Source: JAUIIK01 sp963745675 (GTDB lineage: Bacteria; Chloroflexota; Chloroflexia; Thermomicrobiales; CFX8). From it: a stretch of DNA of 64,000 nucleotides. Below are positions 47,928 to 57,622 of the stretch, in pieces. The stretch lies in contig CAVUYM010000013.1 in assembly GCA_963745675.1 (NCBI GenBank), forward strand, positions 310,001 to 374,000, read 5' to 3'. Numbering within the stretch: position 1 is the stretch's first letter; every line of letters begins with the position of its first letter. The notes below the pieces were generated by a model. The model was not told where the DNA came from. It was given only the letters and a program-made list of their open reading frames with translations, and did no database searches. The position numbers and the translations under genes were made by a program.

Positions 47928-48449
47928 CTACGCTCGCGCAGCGCCGCCGCCAGAACCGATCTTATGTATGAGATCACGCGTGGTGAGTCCAGCACTTACC
48001 CGTTGGTAGAGATCTTCTGCGATCGGTCGATACTGAGCCGCATCCTGATCCGGTAGACCAGTAAAGGAAGCAAATAATCCAAGAGCTGGCAGTGGACTTG
48101 AGCCGCGGTTCAACAACTCCTCGCAGTACCTGGCGTCAAGTGAGGAAAGCTCGCCCCAGATGAACGCTATAGAAGTGACGCCAGAACAGGATTTCAGGTT
48201 CCGATCCGAACTTCACTTCAGCTTCATCAAGCAACTCATGCATTCGAACCCACGCGGTTTCAAGAAAGTCAATTTCAACTCATGAGCCGCCGCATAGCCT
48301 CCGTCGTTAGCGACAAAGTAGAGGACGCTCAGATTGAGATACGCTTCCAGACTTGCCTCGCCGGAGGTAATAAGCCGCTCGTACAGTCGCGATGCCTCCA
48401 AAACATCATCGTTGTACTCTGCCTCCATTATTTCTGAATCGTCAATCAC
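47928..48449 (-). pseudogene. Hypothetical helical protein, two frameshifts
   Basis: About 172 residues if repaired; not recognised. GTG start at 48449 with GGAGGA 6 bases before it. Helical repeats (DDVLEASRLYERLITSGEAS, then LNLSVLYFVANDGGYAAAHE) look TPR-like. A shift near 48260 gives WVRMHELLDEAEVKFGSEPE, and another near 48145 gives SLDARYCEELLNRGSSPLPA, ending at 47928. The composition resembles contact-dependent immunity or SMI1-type proteins only loosely; no firm family. Confidence 0.45.
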
Positions 48450-48657
48450 TCTATATCCTCCACACATTTCTCTGGTCTAGAGGGCACCTCGTGGAATGGC
48501 ATTAGGCCCCGCTAAACTCTGCGCCAATGCCAATCCCGATTCACAGTAGGAGGCGATGGCCACGACCAAGACTTGGGCATGAGGGTTCTTCCCTACAAGA
48601 GTACAATCGGAAGGTTGATTTGAGGGATATTGGGTTAGCTGGGGAAGTTAGAACATC

Positions 48658-49579
48658 TTGAAGATCTTTGATTCACACGTGCATTTTCCATGGGGCGAGG
48701 ACCGCGATCGCGGTCGAAGTGACCGACGAACTGGTCGAGCGGGCAAGGGCGGCGAATGTCGAGCACCTGTGTTTGCTGGGGTCGCGTTTTGGCGAGTCCA
48801 ACGCTCGAGTTCAAGTTGCGATCGAGCGCTATCCGGAGATGCTGTTCGGTCTCTACGGGGTCGATCTCGACAACGAGACGCCGGAACAAATTCACGAGGC
48901 GGCGGCGCGCGGCTACCGCGGCCTGAAGGTGATCCTGCCGACGAAGCGATATGACCATCCGGACTATTTCCCGATTTTCGAGGCGGCCGAGGAGAATAAT
49001 TTCGTCTGTCTCTTCCACACCGGCGTCATCGGTGGCGGCTTCGATTACCGGGTGCGTGACCCATTCGACCCGGAGGTCATCAAAGCGGTGCGCTCGCGTG
49101 AGGAATCGCGTGCAGGACGCGGGATGTCGTCGGCGCACATGGAGCCGATTGCGCTGGATACGATTGCATTTACCTTCCCATTCCTTAAGATCATCGGCGC
49201 GCATCTGGGCATTGGCTACTACGACGTTGCCGCGCACATTGCCCGCTGGCGGCGAAATGTCTTCTGGGACATCTCCGGTGGCGAGATGGTCCGGCGCCAC
49301 ATCATCGAACGCAAGTTGATCCCCTCAGAGATCTCGCACTTCAAGCTGCTCTACGGCTCGGACAACAACGACCGCTTCGAGGACGAGATTCGAGACTGGG
49401 AGACGATGTTCGACATGCTGCGGCTGGACGAAGAAGCCCGCGAGCGTATTTTCTACGGCAACGCGGCGCGTCTCTTTGGCGTCATCCCGGTTGAAGATGC
49501 TGGCTACGTCGCACCCGAACCTGCCGGAGCCGCGACCGGCGGGGACGACGATCGACTAGCGTCCCGCGATCGCCGGTAG
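48658..49579 (+). CDS. Amidohydrolase 2-family metal-dependent hydrolase/decarboxylase (frameshifted)
   Basis: TIM-barrel hydrolase, about 305 residues. TTG start at 48658: KIFDSHVHFPWGE carries the metal-binding HxH. A +1 shift near 48700 leads to the rest: YRGLKVILPTKRYDHPDYFP, CLFHTGV with the third histidine, IIGAHLGIGYYD with the fourth, and LLYGSDNNDRF with the catalytic aspartate. Such enzymes act as amidases, lactonases or non-oxidative decarboxylases; the substrate is not evident. It stands alone upstream of proC. Confidence 0.8.
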
Positions 49580-49680
49580 GTGCGGCGGAAAAGTATGTTA
49601 CAGGGGATAGTTCACAGCAGAGTCTGTGCATGAACCATCCCCGCGTCTTCTCCGCAGTTTCAACATAGGGGATCAATACG

Positions 49681-50574
49681 ATGACAACTGATGAACATGC
49701 CAGTGCGCTAAAGGGCCGCCGGGTGGCGGTGCTTGGCTGCGGGATCATGGGCGAGGCGATGATCGCCTCGATGCTGAAGGGCGAGCTGGTGTCGGCCGAC
49801 CAGATCACCGGCGCTGAGCCGGCTGACTGGCGACGGAATGAGCTGGCGAATCGCTATGCCTTCGAGCTGACAGCGGACAATAGCGTTGCGGTTCAGGATG
49901 CTGATGTCGTGCTGTTGACGGTGAAACCGCAGTCGCTCGATAGTGTCTTCTCCGATCTACGCGGTCAGCTGCGAGATGGTCAGGTGGTGGTGTCGATTGC
50001 AGCCGGGGCGACGTTGAGCCGTCTGCTGACTGGCCTCGGCCATCCGCAGATCGTCCGGGCGATGCCGAATACGCCCTCGCAGATCGGCCAGGGAATGACC
50101 GTCTGGATGTCGACGCCGGATGTGAGCGACGCGCAGAATGAAATGGTTGCGGCGGTTCTGAGCGCGATGGGTAAGGCGGTGCGGGTCAAGGACGAGAACG
50201 AGGTCGATATGGCGACCGCGCTCTCCGGCACCGGCCCGGCCTACATCTTCATGATGATGGAGGCGCTGATCGACGCCGGGGTGCACCTTGGCTTCTCACG
50301 CCACATCGCCGAAGAACTGGTCTTGCAGACGATTCTCGGGTCGGTGCTCTTCGCGCGCGACTCGGAGCTCCACCCGGCCGAACTGCGCAATATGGTGACC
50401 TCGCCGGGCGGGACGACGGCCAACGCGCTCTATCATATGGAAAAGGGCGGCCTGCGGACGGTCGTGGCCCGCGCCGTCTGGGCGGCCTACGAGCGCACGG
50501 TCGAACTCGGCGCAGGCGATTCGACACCTACCGCGCCCAGAGAGTTTGGGCGGTCGGAGAGTCTGGATGATTAG
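49681..50574 (+). CDS. proC: Pyrroline-5-carboxylate reductase
   Basis: Last step of proline synthesis: reduces 1-pyrroline-5-carboxylate with NAD(P)H. 297 residues. N-terminal Rossmann motif VAVLGCGIMGEAMIASML, the VKPQSLDSVF segment, IVRAMPNTPSQIGQGMT with the substrate-binding region, and the family signature LSGTGPAYIFMMMEALIDAG followed by MVTSPGGTTANALYHME. ATG at 49681; GGGGATC precedes it. The frame is intact. Length slightly above the usual 270 because of the C-terminal tail. Confidence 0.93.
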   Translation: MTTDEHASALKGRRVAVLGCGIMGEAMIASMLKGELVSADQITGAEPADWRRNELANRYAFELTADNSVAVQDADVVLLTVKPQSLDSVFSDLRGQLRDGQVVVSIAAGATLSRLLTGLGHPQIVRAMPNTPSQIGQGMTVWMSTPDVSDAQNEMVAAVLSAMGKAVRVKDENEVDMATALSGTGPAYIFMMMEALIDAGVHLGFSRHIAEELVLQTILGSVLFARDSELHPAELRNMVTSPGGTTANALYHMEKGGLRTVVARAVWAAYERTVELGAGDSTPTAPREFGRSESLDD

Positions 50575-50625
50575 GGATTAGGGAACAGGCAAGAGGTAAC
50601 AGGGAATAGGGAAGCAGCCGGAGAG

Positions 50626-50666
50626 GCTCCCTCCCCCGTCCCCTCCCTCGAAACCAAGGGAGGGGT
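50626..50666. repeat. Family B repeat, exact inverted match to 16521-16561
   Basis: Identical over 41 bases to the reverse complement of 16521-16561. It is preceded by a TTAGGGATTAGGGAACAGGC tract and CAGCCG, as beside other copies. Confidence 0.8.
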
Positions 50667-50781
50667 GTTCTATTAGAAGCCCTGAGTCTTCCCGGCACTC
50701 ATCGAGATTTCAGAGTTGTTCCCCTTCCTCGTGCCCAAAGGGCGTCCAGAGGGCGGGGCTAGGGGGAGGGAGCTGTTCCAA

Positions 50782-50958
50782 ATGACCGATATGGAACGCT
50801 ATGGGCGAATATTGCTGACGATTGCGGTGCTGGGATTGTTCCTGACGATTGTGGCGAGCATGATCGTAGGGCGATATCTGACGCCGACGCTGGTTATCGT
50901 GGCCGTCTTCGGGATTGTCGGGTTTGTGATGATGCGGCGGGGTAAGGGAAGTTTGTAG
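50782..50958 (+). CDS. Small two-helix membrane protein
   Basis: 58 residues, not recognised: a short charged N-terminus (MTDMERYGR), helices LLTIAVLGLFLTIVASMIVG and LVIVAVFGIVGFVMM, and a basic tail. ATG at 50782 with GGGAGGGAG upstream; an upstream in-frame start would extend into repeat-flanking sequence and is rejected. It sits between two palindromic repeats. Confidence 0.5.
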   Translation: MTDMERYGRILLTIAVLGLFLTIVASMIVGRYLTPTLVIVAVFGIVGFVMMRRGKGSL

Positions 50959-50966
50959 GAAATCCT

Positions 50967-51018
50967 CCCTCACCCCCCGGCCCCCTCTCCCACTGCTACG
51001 CGGGGAGAGGGGGAGGAA
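50967..51018. repeat. Family A palindromic repeat
   Basis: CCCTCACCCCCCGGCCCCCT, a CACTGCTACGCG loop, then GGGGAGAGGGGGAGG. Lies just before the 3' end of the M28 peptidase gene. Confidence 0.8.
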
Positions 51019-51029
51019 ATCCACAGTTG

Positions 51030-52808
51030 CTAGCTATTGAGATAGCGTTCCACGTCACGTTTGGCGCTACGGGCTGCCCAGACGAGGCGGTTCTGGCCGC
51101 GGGTGAGGTGGACGTCGATGACGCGGGTCATGTGATCGTCAGCGCCGGCGAGCTGGTTGACTGGCGCGAGGTCGGGGAGTGGCGGGCTGGTGCGGGCCGG
51201 GTCCTGGCGGAAGCGACCGTCGCGGGAGAAGCTGACCGAGATCAATTCGCGGCCAAGTCCACGCTGAATTTCGTTCGCTGCTGCTGCGGCGCTGGCTGTC
51301 GCCGGCGGATTCGCTTCGATGGCGGCGTAGAAGTCGCCGAGCGTGCTTTCCAACGCATCCAATTCAGACATCGCAGGCGAGAGATCGAATTTGTCTCCGG
51401 CTGCTTCGGCATAGCCTGAGAGTAGGCTACGGAGATCCTGGACGGTTGCGCGGTAGTCGAAGGGATGGAAGGGTGCGTTGAGCGTGCGCAGCAGCGCGAC
51501 CGCGTAGACCTTGATGTCGCGGTAGAGGTTATCGCGGTCGGCGATCTCCATGGTGTCATCTTCGGTATGCCAGGCGATGTTCGCGCCACAGCCGCCGACC
51601 GGGTAGTAGCTCTTTTCCTGGCGCAGCTCATCGGGCATCGTCGAGGAGAGCATGAAGTAGATCGGGATGCCGATGTTGTTGAAGGAGCAATCGCCTGCAC
51701 GCAGTGGGCGTAGGCCTGTCGCGTCCTGGCCGGTGACGTCTTTGATAACTGATTTAGCCAGTTCTTCGGCTTCGGCTACCCACATGACGTTGTCGTAGAC
51801 GGTTGCCCAGCGGCAGCCTGGCGAGTCGCAGTTGACGTGGCTGACGCAGTTTTCCATCAGATCCAGCGCGAATTCATCGGTGAACCAAGTCGAGCCAGCG
51901 TAGCGGCCGTGCGAGTGGCCGCTCCACCATGCGATCTTGAGCGAACGGGCCAGCTTGTCGCGGTTGGCCTGGAAGACGCGGGCGATTTCGAGCAGAGTCG
52001 CGTCGCCGGTGGCGTTGTCTCCGATGCCGACGTGCCATGAGTCGAGGTGACCGTGGAAGAGGACGAATTCGTCCGGCGCTTCCGCACCTTCAATATCGGC
52101 GACGATGACCGGGATCTCGCGCCAGCCAACCTCGACCTGATTTGAGAAGGCGACTTCGACGGTTCCGGCTTTTGCCAGCTCGATCAGTTCCTGGCCGTCG
52201 GGGCGGTTGATCGTGATGATCGGCACTGGCGGGGTGCGGCCGAGCGAATCGAGATCGGGCGAGCCCCAGGAGGCTGTCGTGATGCCTTCGTGGATGTTCT
52301 CTCCGGGGTTGACGAAGATGGCGGCGATTACCCCGGAGGTTGCGAGATTGATGCCGCGGGCGGACATTCCCATGCCCTCGGTGATGAGAATCTTGCCGCT
52401 CAAATCGGTGTCCTCGACCGCTGATCGGCCACTACCGAAGAGGGCGGTGATGTCGGTTGCCTGGCTGCCGGGCACGTAGGCGAGCTCGGCGACGACCTCT
52501 TCACCGTTGGTCGAAGGCGAGAAAGCGGGAGTCTTGACGCGGTAGCTCTTGCCATTGGCGCCGGTTGTCCTGAGCGTTGCAGGACCGGGCAGGCTGATCA
52601 GGCAGGTCGGCTTGTGGACGGTGTGAGCGACGCCGAACTCGGTGAGCTTACCGGTGATGTAGTCGACGGCGACGGCTTCGTCGTCGGAGCCGGAGAGACG
52701 CGTGAGGGTGCTGAAGCGTTCGACGAGCGCCCAGGGTTCGTCGATCGAGATCTGTGCGAGAATTTCCTCTTCGAGGCCGGTGTCTTTCCAGAGTCCCGGT
52801 TTTGCCAT
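51030..52808 (-). CDS. M28-family metallopeptidase with PA domain, altered active-site Glu
   Basis: Aminopeptidase-like protein, 592 residues. A PA-type insert at about residues 110-230 (ITEGMGMSARGINLATSGVI region) is followed by the zinc peptidase fold: VLFHGHLDSWHVGIGDNATG with His and bridging Asp, VNCDSPGCRW with Asp, and IAWHTEDDTMEI with the last His. Where active M28 enzymes have the Glu-Glu pair (GAEEQGLLGS), this protein reads WWSGHSHGRYAGS, so the general base is missing. It may be inactive or use another residue. Start at 52808 follows GAAGGGA. No signal peptide. Confidence 0.85.
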   Translation of the reverse strand: MAKPGLWKDTGLEEEILAQISIDEPWALVERFSTLTRLSGSDDEAVAVDYITGKLTEFGVAHTVHKPTCLISLPGPATLRTTGANGKSYRVKTPAFSPSTNGEEVVAELAYVPGSQATDITALFGSGRSAVEDTDLSGKILITEGMGMSARGINLATSGVIAAIFVNPGENIHEGITTASWGSPDLDSLGRTPPVPIITINRPDGQELIELAKAGTVEVAFSNQVEVGWREIPVIVADIEGAEAPDEFVLFHGHLDSWHVGIGDNATGDATLLEIARVFQANRDKLARSLKIAWWSGHSHGRYAGSTWFTDEFALDLMENCVSHVNCDSPGCRWATVYDNVMWVAEAEELAKSVIKDVTGQDATGLRPLRAGDCSFNNIGIPIYFMLSSTMPDELRQEKSYYPVGGCGANIAWHTEDDTMEIADRDNLYRDIKVYAVALLRTLNAPFHPFDYRATVQDLRSLLSGYAEAAGDKFDLSPAMSELDALESTLGDFYAAIEANPPATASAAAAANEIQRGLGRELISVSFSRDGRFRQDPARTSPPLPDLAPVNQLAGADDHMTRVIDVHLTRGQNRLVWAARSAKRDVERYLNS

Positions 52809-52895
52809 TGTGGTGTTTCCCTTCCTTATAAAAACGTCCAAAAGTAAGTTACGTCAGGCGAATTTCATCCTACGGCGACTGGTGGTCGGGCACGA

Positions 52896-52921
52896 GGGCA
52901 ACGCATCGCGTTGCCGGTACG
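52896..52921. repeat. Family E palindrome
   Basis: GGGCAACGCATCGCGTTGCC GGTACG; the core GGCAACGC-AT-CGCGTTGCC is nearly self-complementary. A second copy with G/C exchanges in the stem is at 60533-60558. Confidence 0.6.
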
Positions 52922-53005
52922 AGTGGTAGCGAGGGTATCGGTTGACTATTCACTCTCGGATTCGGGCTGCGAGTCCTTAACCTGGTAGATGCAGGGTGCA
53001 TGATC

Positions 53006-53821
53006 CTACAACCCATTGCGCTGCAGGAAGCTGTGGACGGCGTTGTTCCATTCGACAGGCTGTTCTCTAGCCGCTCCGTGGTAGGAGTCGGGCATGATGA
53101 CGAAGTCGCTATGTTTGAACTCCTGGTGCCATTCGTAGGAGTGCTCGACCGTCTTTTGCGGTTCGTGGCCGCCGACGATGACGAGGGCTGGCACGTCGAG
53201 TTCGTTCAGCTCGTTGTAGCGCGAGCGAATGTCCCATGCGCCGAGGGCCTGGATCATATAGATGCCAGCTTGCGCTCCTCCACCGCCCATCTGATTGAGT
53301 GAAGCGGCGTAGATACCGGCCGGAGAGCTGGCGAAGTTGGGATTGGCGGTTGGAGGTCCCTCTTCTTCCCATTCATAGGAGCGCGGCTGCATGACGATTG
53401 GACGCTCTCCGCGTTCGATGGCCGCGACCTGTTCGTCTATCCAGTCGGATGCCAGTGGCCAGAGGTAGGGCACGGTGTGGCCGACGATCAGCGCAAGAGA
53501 GCGGTCGGGATAATCCAGCCCGAACTGGCAGCTGATGACGCCGCCGAGCGAGGCCCCTCCGACGATCGCCTTCTCGATATCTAGAGCATCCATGAGGGCC
53601 CGGACATCGGCGGCGAAATCGGCGATCGACCAGGGGCCGGGCGGGTTGGCGGAGCGTCCGGTGCCTCGGCGGTCGAAGGTAATGACGTTGTAGTACTGCG
53701 AGAAGTAAGGGAACTGGTAGGGCATCCAGGAAATGTGATGATGTGCCTGGAGGATGAAGGGTATACCCTCACCAGCCGATTCGTAGAAGAGTTCGATATC
53801 TCCGGCTTGTATGCGAGGCAT
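53006..53821 (-). CDS. Alpha/beta hydrolase
   Basis: 271 residues, soluble. Oxyanion region GIPFILQAHHHISWMPYQFP, the VITFDRRGTGRS strand, nucleophile elbow GGASLGGVISCQFG with Ser at about 93, and the C-terminal histidine in MPDSYHGAAREQP at about 250. The acid residue is less clear: the usual aspartate position after LVIVGG reads HEP. Esterase, lactonase or carbon-carbon hydrolase activity all possible. It starts 3 bases after the end of the AsnC regulator at 53825, so the two are one transcription unit. Confidence 0.83.
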   Translation of the reverse strand: MPRIQAGDIELFYESAGEGIPFILQAHHHISWMPYQFPYFSQYYNVITFDRRGTGRSANPPGPWSIADFAADVRALMDALDIEKAIVGGASLGGVISCQFGLDYPDRSLALIVGHTVPYLWPLASDWIDEQVAAIERGERPIVMQPRSYEWEEEGPPTANPNFASSPAGIYAASLNQMGGGGAQAGIYMIQALGAWDIRSRYNELNELDVPALVIVGGHEPQKTVEHSYEWHQEFKHSDFVIMPDSYHGAAREQPVEWNNAVHSFLQRNGL

Positions 53822-53824
53822 GGG

Positions 53825-54419
53825 TCAGTCCGTCCTTTCGACGTTGTCCTTGCGCCCATTGCTGGAGGGCAAGGATTCGAGCTTTTCTTCCAACACCCCG
53901 AGTTCGGCGCGGCAGCGAGCGAGCAACTGCCGGTCATCTCGCGACATATCTTCAGCGGCGACGTCAGCGGCTAGCCCGATGCGATAGCTGCGCTTGGCGA
54001 CTTCCAGGACATAGGATGTCTCCGTTTCTCGCAGTCCCTCGATAGTGCCGAGGGTGACGGTGAGAAAGGTGCGAAAGTCGTCATTGTCGCGAAAGAGCGC
54101 TTCGATGACGATGTCGTATGTGCCGGCAGTGATGCCGACGTAGCGCACCTGCCGCATGGCAGTCAGCAGGGTGACGACGTCGTTGACTGCGTCCTGGCTG
54201 GATCTTCGCGCCAATGACTGCGTGAATGTCATAGCCGATCTTGTGCGGGTTGGGGACTGCGACTACCTGCATGACATCTTCATCGACGAGTCGTTTGAGC
54301 CGGCGTCGAACCGTTGGTTCGGGAATTTCAAGACGTCGGCCTATCTCGGCATGAGAGAGGCGGCCATCGACCTGGAGTAGTGCGATGATACAGCGGTCAA
54401 TCAGATCAATATCCGTCAC
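53825..54419 (-). CDS. AsnC/Lrp-family transcriptional regulator (frameshifted)
   Basis: Second Lrp-type regulator of the window. GTG start at 54419 after AGGGAG. Helix-turn-helix in IDRCIIALLQVDGRLSHAEI ... LEIPEPTVRRRLKRL. A shift near 54195 leads to the RAM domain (TAGTYDIVIEALFRDNDDFR). A C-terminal coiled-coil tail (LARCRAELGVLEEKLESL) is longer than usual for the family. Directly upstream of the hydrolase at 53821 and divergent from the dipeptide importer at 54767, so it may control both. Confidence 0.8.
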
Positions 54420-54508
54420 ATCTTCTCCCTCTAGCGTCATGAAGCGCCATCGACATTATCAGTAATGGAGAAATCCGTTGTCAATAGCCGTCTTTGCGAC
54501 GAAAGCCG

Positions 54509-54537
54509 TTGACAGACGTTCGAAGCACTCTTACACT
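54509..54537 (+). promoter_or_regulatory. Sigma-70-type promoter of the peptide importer operon
   Basis: TTGACA at 54509-54514, 17-base spacer, TACACT at 54532-54537. A perfect -35 and a good -10 in the divergent gap between the AsnC regulator and the importer. The leader to the binding-protein start would be about 220 bases. Confidence 0.55.
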
Positions 54538-54766
54538 GCCTGATAAAGCTCACCTGGCTGAACGCGGGGTGAGTTTAGCTGGCGGTTGACCAGTGACGCA
54601 CGATGCGGTGGATAGGTCCGTACAGAACCGTGGTGACGTTCATTAGGTAAGCCAGCCGGCGTTGGATTGCTACGGCCAGTATGCAGGAGCGAGAGCGTTT
54701 GCCGCGGTCCGACAACGTAGTGGCAGTTTAAGCAGGATGTTCGCGAATTTGAGGAGGGAACTGATT

Positions 54767-56638
54767 GTGGCTGGTATGACGGAACTGGAACGCTTCAAGG
54801 TTGCACAGGATCTTGCGGCTCGATTGCTTTATAACGGCATTTCCCGGCGAGAATTTCTCCGCCGTGCTGCGGTTGCCGGGCTCTCAACCGCAACAATCTC
54901 ATCGATCCTTGCCGCCTGTGGAGGCGATGACGACGACGATGATACGACCGACAATCCGACTGCGGCTGACGAAGCACCAACCGCGACGATACAGGCGACA
55001 GCCCGGCCGGTTGTGCCGTCGACGGCAACGCCAACCGAAGCGCCCGCAGCAGGCGGTGGTGACGCGACAGCGACCGAAGCTCCCGCAGAGCCCACCGCGA
55101 CAGCAACGGAAGCGCCGGCTGACACTGGAGCGGTTGAAGGCGGTACGCTGGTTGTCGGTATGGCGGGTGAACCGCCCGGCCTCGATCCAGGCGCGCTCTG
55201 CAACGTCAACTGCCACACGGTCGCGATGCACATGTACGACTCGTTGCTGGCGATGGACACTGAATTCAACATCTACCCGTGGTTGGCGACCTCATGGGAA
55301 CTTTCCGCGGATATGCTCGGCTATATCTTCACGCTACGCGATGACGTGACCTTCCACGATGGCACGCCACTCAATGCGGAAGCGGTCAAGTTCTCACTGG
55401 ACCGAATTGCGCTGCCGGAAACGGGCGCTACTTCGGCTATCGCGATCATTGGACCCAACTACGAAGTGACGAATGTTATCGACGAGTACACCGTGGAGGT
55501 GCGCTTCACCGCGGCCTACGCGCCTTTCCTTGGAGGCGTCACGACTGCCTTCCTGGGTATCGTTTCGCCAACGTCGGCGCAGGAGTTCGGACTGGACTTC
55601 GCGACGAATCCGGTCGGCAGTGGCCCGTTCATTTTCGAAGAGTGGGTGGCGCAACAGAGCACGTCGATGAAGGTTAATCCCGACTACAACTGGGCGCCGG
55701 GGGTCTTCCAGCACAGTGGCCGGGCATACCTCGATGCGATTGAGTACAAGTATGTCCCGGAGAGCGCGACGCGCCAGGCGTTGCTCGATACCGGCGAAGC
55801 CCAGTTCATTGACTCTGTGCCGCCGCAGAGCGTTGCCGCTATCGAATCCAGTAGCAATGAACAGATGATCATCGCTCCGCGTCCGGGTGCCTCCAAGATG
55901 ATCGACCTTAACACGGCAAAAGCACCGCTTGATGAACTCGATGTGCGGCGGGCGCTGCACTATTCGTTCGACCGAGACACACTGGTTGACACCGTCCTCT
56001 TCGGCGCCTTCGAACCCTCCTCGACACCCCTGGCCAAATCGACCTTCGGCTACGATCCTAGCGTTGCGGGCATGTATCCGTATGATGTCGCCAAGGCAGA
56101 AGAATTGCTTGACGGCGCTGGCTGGGTGCTCGACGGAGATATCCGCAAGCGTGACGGTGAAGAGTTCCGCCTGAACTGCATCATCGGGACGGGTGAAGAG
56201 GACGCTGCGATCGCCCAGGTGCTGCAAGCACAGTGGGGCGAGATCGGGATTGCAGTAGATATCAACGTCATCGCTGGCACGGCCCAAACGGAGGCGAAGC
56301 GCAACGGCGAACACAACATCGGCTTCAAGATCGGTGTCTACCAGGACCCGGATATTCTCGGGATCTACTTCCACCCGCGCTCGATCGGTGGTTTCAACTA
56401 CACCTTCTTCGACGATCAGAAGCTGGCCGACCTCTTTGACGAGGGCATCGCGACGCTTGATCCAACTGCGCGGGCGGCGATCTATTTGGAGATCTCCAAC
56501 TACATGATGGAACAGGCCATCATGATTCCGATCTACTACCTCTCGAATCTCAGCGCTGCCAGCACCGACCTGACTGGACTTGTCCATGATACGGCCGGCT
56601 ACTGGTGGTATTACGACGCGTCATTCCAGGGGAGCTAG
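54767..56638 (+). CDS. Peptide ABC transporter substrate-binding lipoprotein (family 5), Tat-type signal
   Basis: Extracellular binding protein of a dipeptide/oligopeptide importer, about 623 residues. The GTG at 54767 is preceded by GAGGAGGGA. The signal has a twin-arginine motif (SRREFLRRA) and a lipobox (ILAAC), so export is probably by Tat with lipid anchoring. A Thr/Ala/Pro-rich linker follows to about residue 110. Then comes the SBP_bac_5 domain: YIFTLRDDVTFHDGTPLNAE, GSGPFIFEEW, and DVRRALHYSFDRDTLVDTV. Two permease genes follow. Ligand could be peptides, nickel complexes or other small amides. Confidence 0.9.
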   Translation: MAGMTELERFKVAQDLAARLLYNGISRREFLRRAAVAGLSTATISSILAACGGDDDDDDTTDNPTAADEAPTATIQATARPVVPSTATPTEAPAAGGGDATATEAPAEPTATATEAPADTGAVEGGTLVVGMAGEPPGLDPGALCNVNCHTVAMHMYDSLLAMDTEFNIYPWLATSWELSADMLGYIFTLRDDVTFHDGTPLNAEAVKFSLDRIALPETGATSAIAIIGPNYEVTNVIDEYTVEVRFTAAYAPFLGGVTTAFLGIVSPTSAQEFGLDFATNPVGSGPFIFEEWVAQQSTSMKVNPDYNWAPGVFQHSGRAYLDAIEYKYVPESATRQALLDTGEAQFIDSVPPQSVAAIESSSNEQMIIAPRPGASKMIDLNTAKAPLDELDVRRALHYSFDRDTLVDTVLFGAFEPSSTPLAKSTFGYDPSVAGMYPYDVAKAEELLDGAGWVLDGDIRKRDGEEFRLNCIIGTGEEDAAIAQVLQAQWGEIGIAVDINVIAGTAQTEAKRNGEHNIGFKIGVYQDPDILGIYFHPRSIGGFNYTFFDDQKLADLFDEGIATLDPTARAAIYLEISNYMMEQAIMIPIYYLSNLSAASTDLTGLVHDTAGYWWYYDASFQGS

Positions 56639-56645
56639 GAGGTAG

Positions 56646-57572
56646 ATGGGAGTCTATATCCGGGGGCGCTTGCTGCGCTCGATCCCAGTTATTCTCGGGG
56701 TGATGACCCTGGTCTTCTTCATGGTCCACCTGCTGCCAGGCGATCCGGCCGAGGAGATCGCTGCGGGTGGACTTGGCGGAACGCCAGAGCAGATACAAGC
56801 GATCCGGGTTCGTCTGGGACTGGATCGCCCACTCTATGTGCAGTACTGGGAGTTTGTGAAACGAACGGCTCAGGGAGACCTGGGCCGTTCCATCTACCGC
56901 AATCAGCCGGTCAGCACGATGATCCGCGAACGTGTCGGCGCGACGGCGCAGCTGACGCTGGCGGGGATCGTGACGGCGCTCGTGCTCGGGGTGCCGCTCG
57001 GCATCCTGGCGGCGATTCGACAGAATAGCTGGGTCGATTCGATCAGCATGACGGTAGCGCTGACCGGGATCGCGATGCCGAGCTTCTGGCTCGGATTGCT
57101 CTTGATATGGCTTTTCGCGGTCAGGTTAAACTGGGTTCCTGTTATCGGCGGCACGGGTATCAAAGGGCTCATTTTGCCCGGCTTCACGCTCGGCTTCAGC
57201 GCCTCGGCGATCATCGCCCGGCTGGTGCGTTCGAGCATGCTCGAAGTGTTGCGCCAGGATTACATGATGACGGCCCGGGCGAAGGGTTTGGCGAGCAGGG
57301 TCGTCGTGATCAATCACGGCCTCAAGAACGCGCTCATTCCTGTCGTCACGATTATCGGATTGCAGATTGGCAACCTCCTTGGCGGAGCGGTCGTGATCGA
57401 GACGGTCTTTGCCCGGCAGGGTATTGGCCGGATGGCTGTCGACGGCATTCTGACCAAAGATTTTCCAGTGGTCCAGGGCACGGTGCTGTTTGCGGCACTG
57501 GTCTATGTGACGATCAATCTCGTCGTCGATCTGCTCTATTCCGTGCTTGATCCCAGGATTCGCTATGACTAG
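56646..57572 (+). CDS. Peptide ABC transporter permease, DppB/OppB-type
   Basis: First permease of the importer, 308 residues, six helices. Typical start GRLLRSIPVILGVMTLVFF, then LPGDPAEE and an EAA-type loop (DYMMTARAKGLASRVVVINH) at about 205-225, and the C-terminal LLYSVLDPRIRYD. ATG at 56646 follows AGGAGGT, 7 bases after the binding-protein stop. Confidence 0.92.
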   Translation: MGVYIRGRLLRSIPVILGVMTLVFFMVHLLPGDPAEEIAAGGLGGTPEQIQAIRVRLGLDRPLYVQYWEFVKRTAQGDLGRSIYRNQPVSTMIRERVGATAQLTLAGIVTALVLGVPLGILAAIRQNSWVDSISMTVALTGIAMPSFWLGLLLIWLFAVRLNWVPVIGGTGIKGLILPGFTLGFSASAIIARLVRSSMLEVLRQDYMMTARAKGLASRVVVINHGLKNALIPVVTIIGLQIGNLLGGAVVIETVFARQGIGRMAVDGILTKDFPVVQGTVLFAALVYVTINLVVDLLYSVLDPRIRYD

Positions 57573-57622
57573 ACCGCGGCTCGAAATGTCCGACCTGACG
57601 TTGGCGCAGTATTCGGAATTTC

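Noticed and set aside
50577..50610. Telomere-like TTAGGG tracts (also near 5990 and 12065)
   Set aside because: Short, irregular and always next to family A or B repeats; more likely part of those elements.
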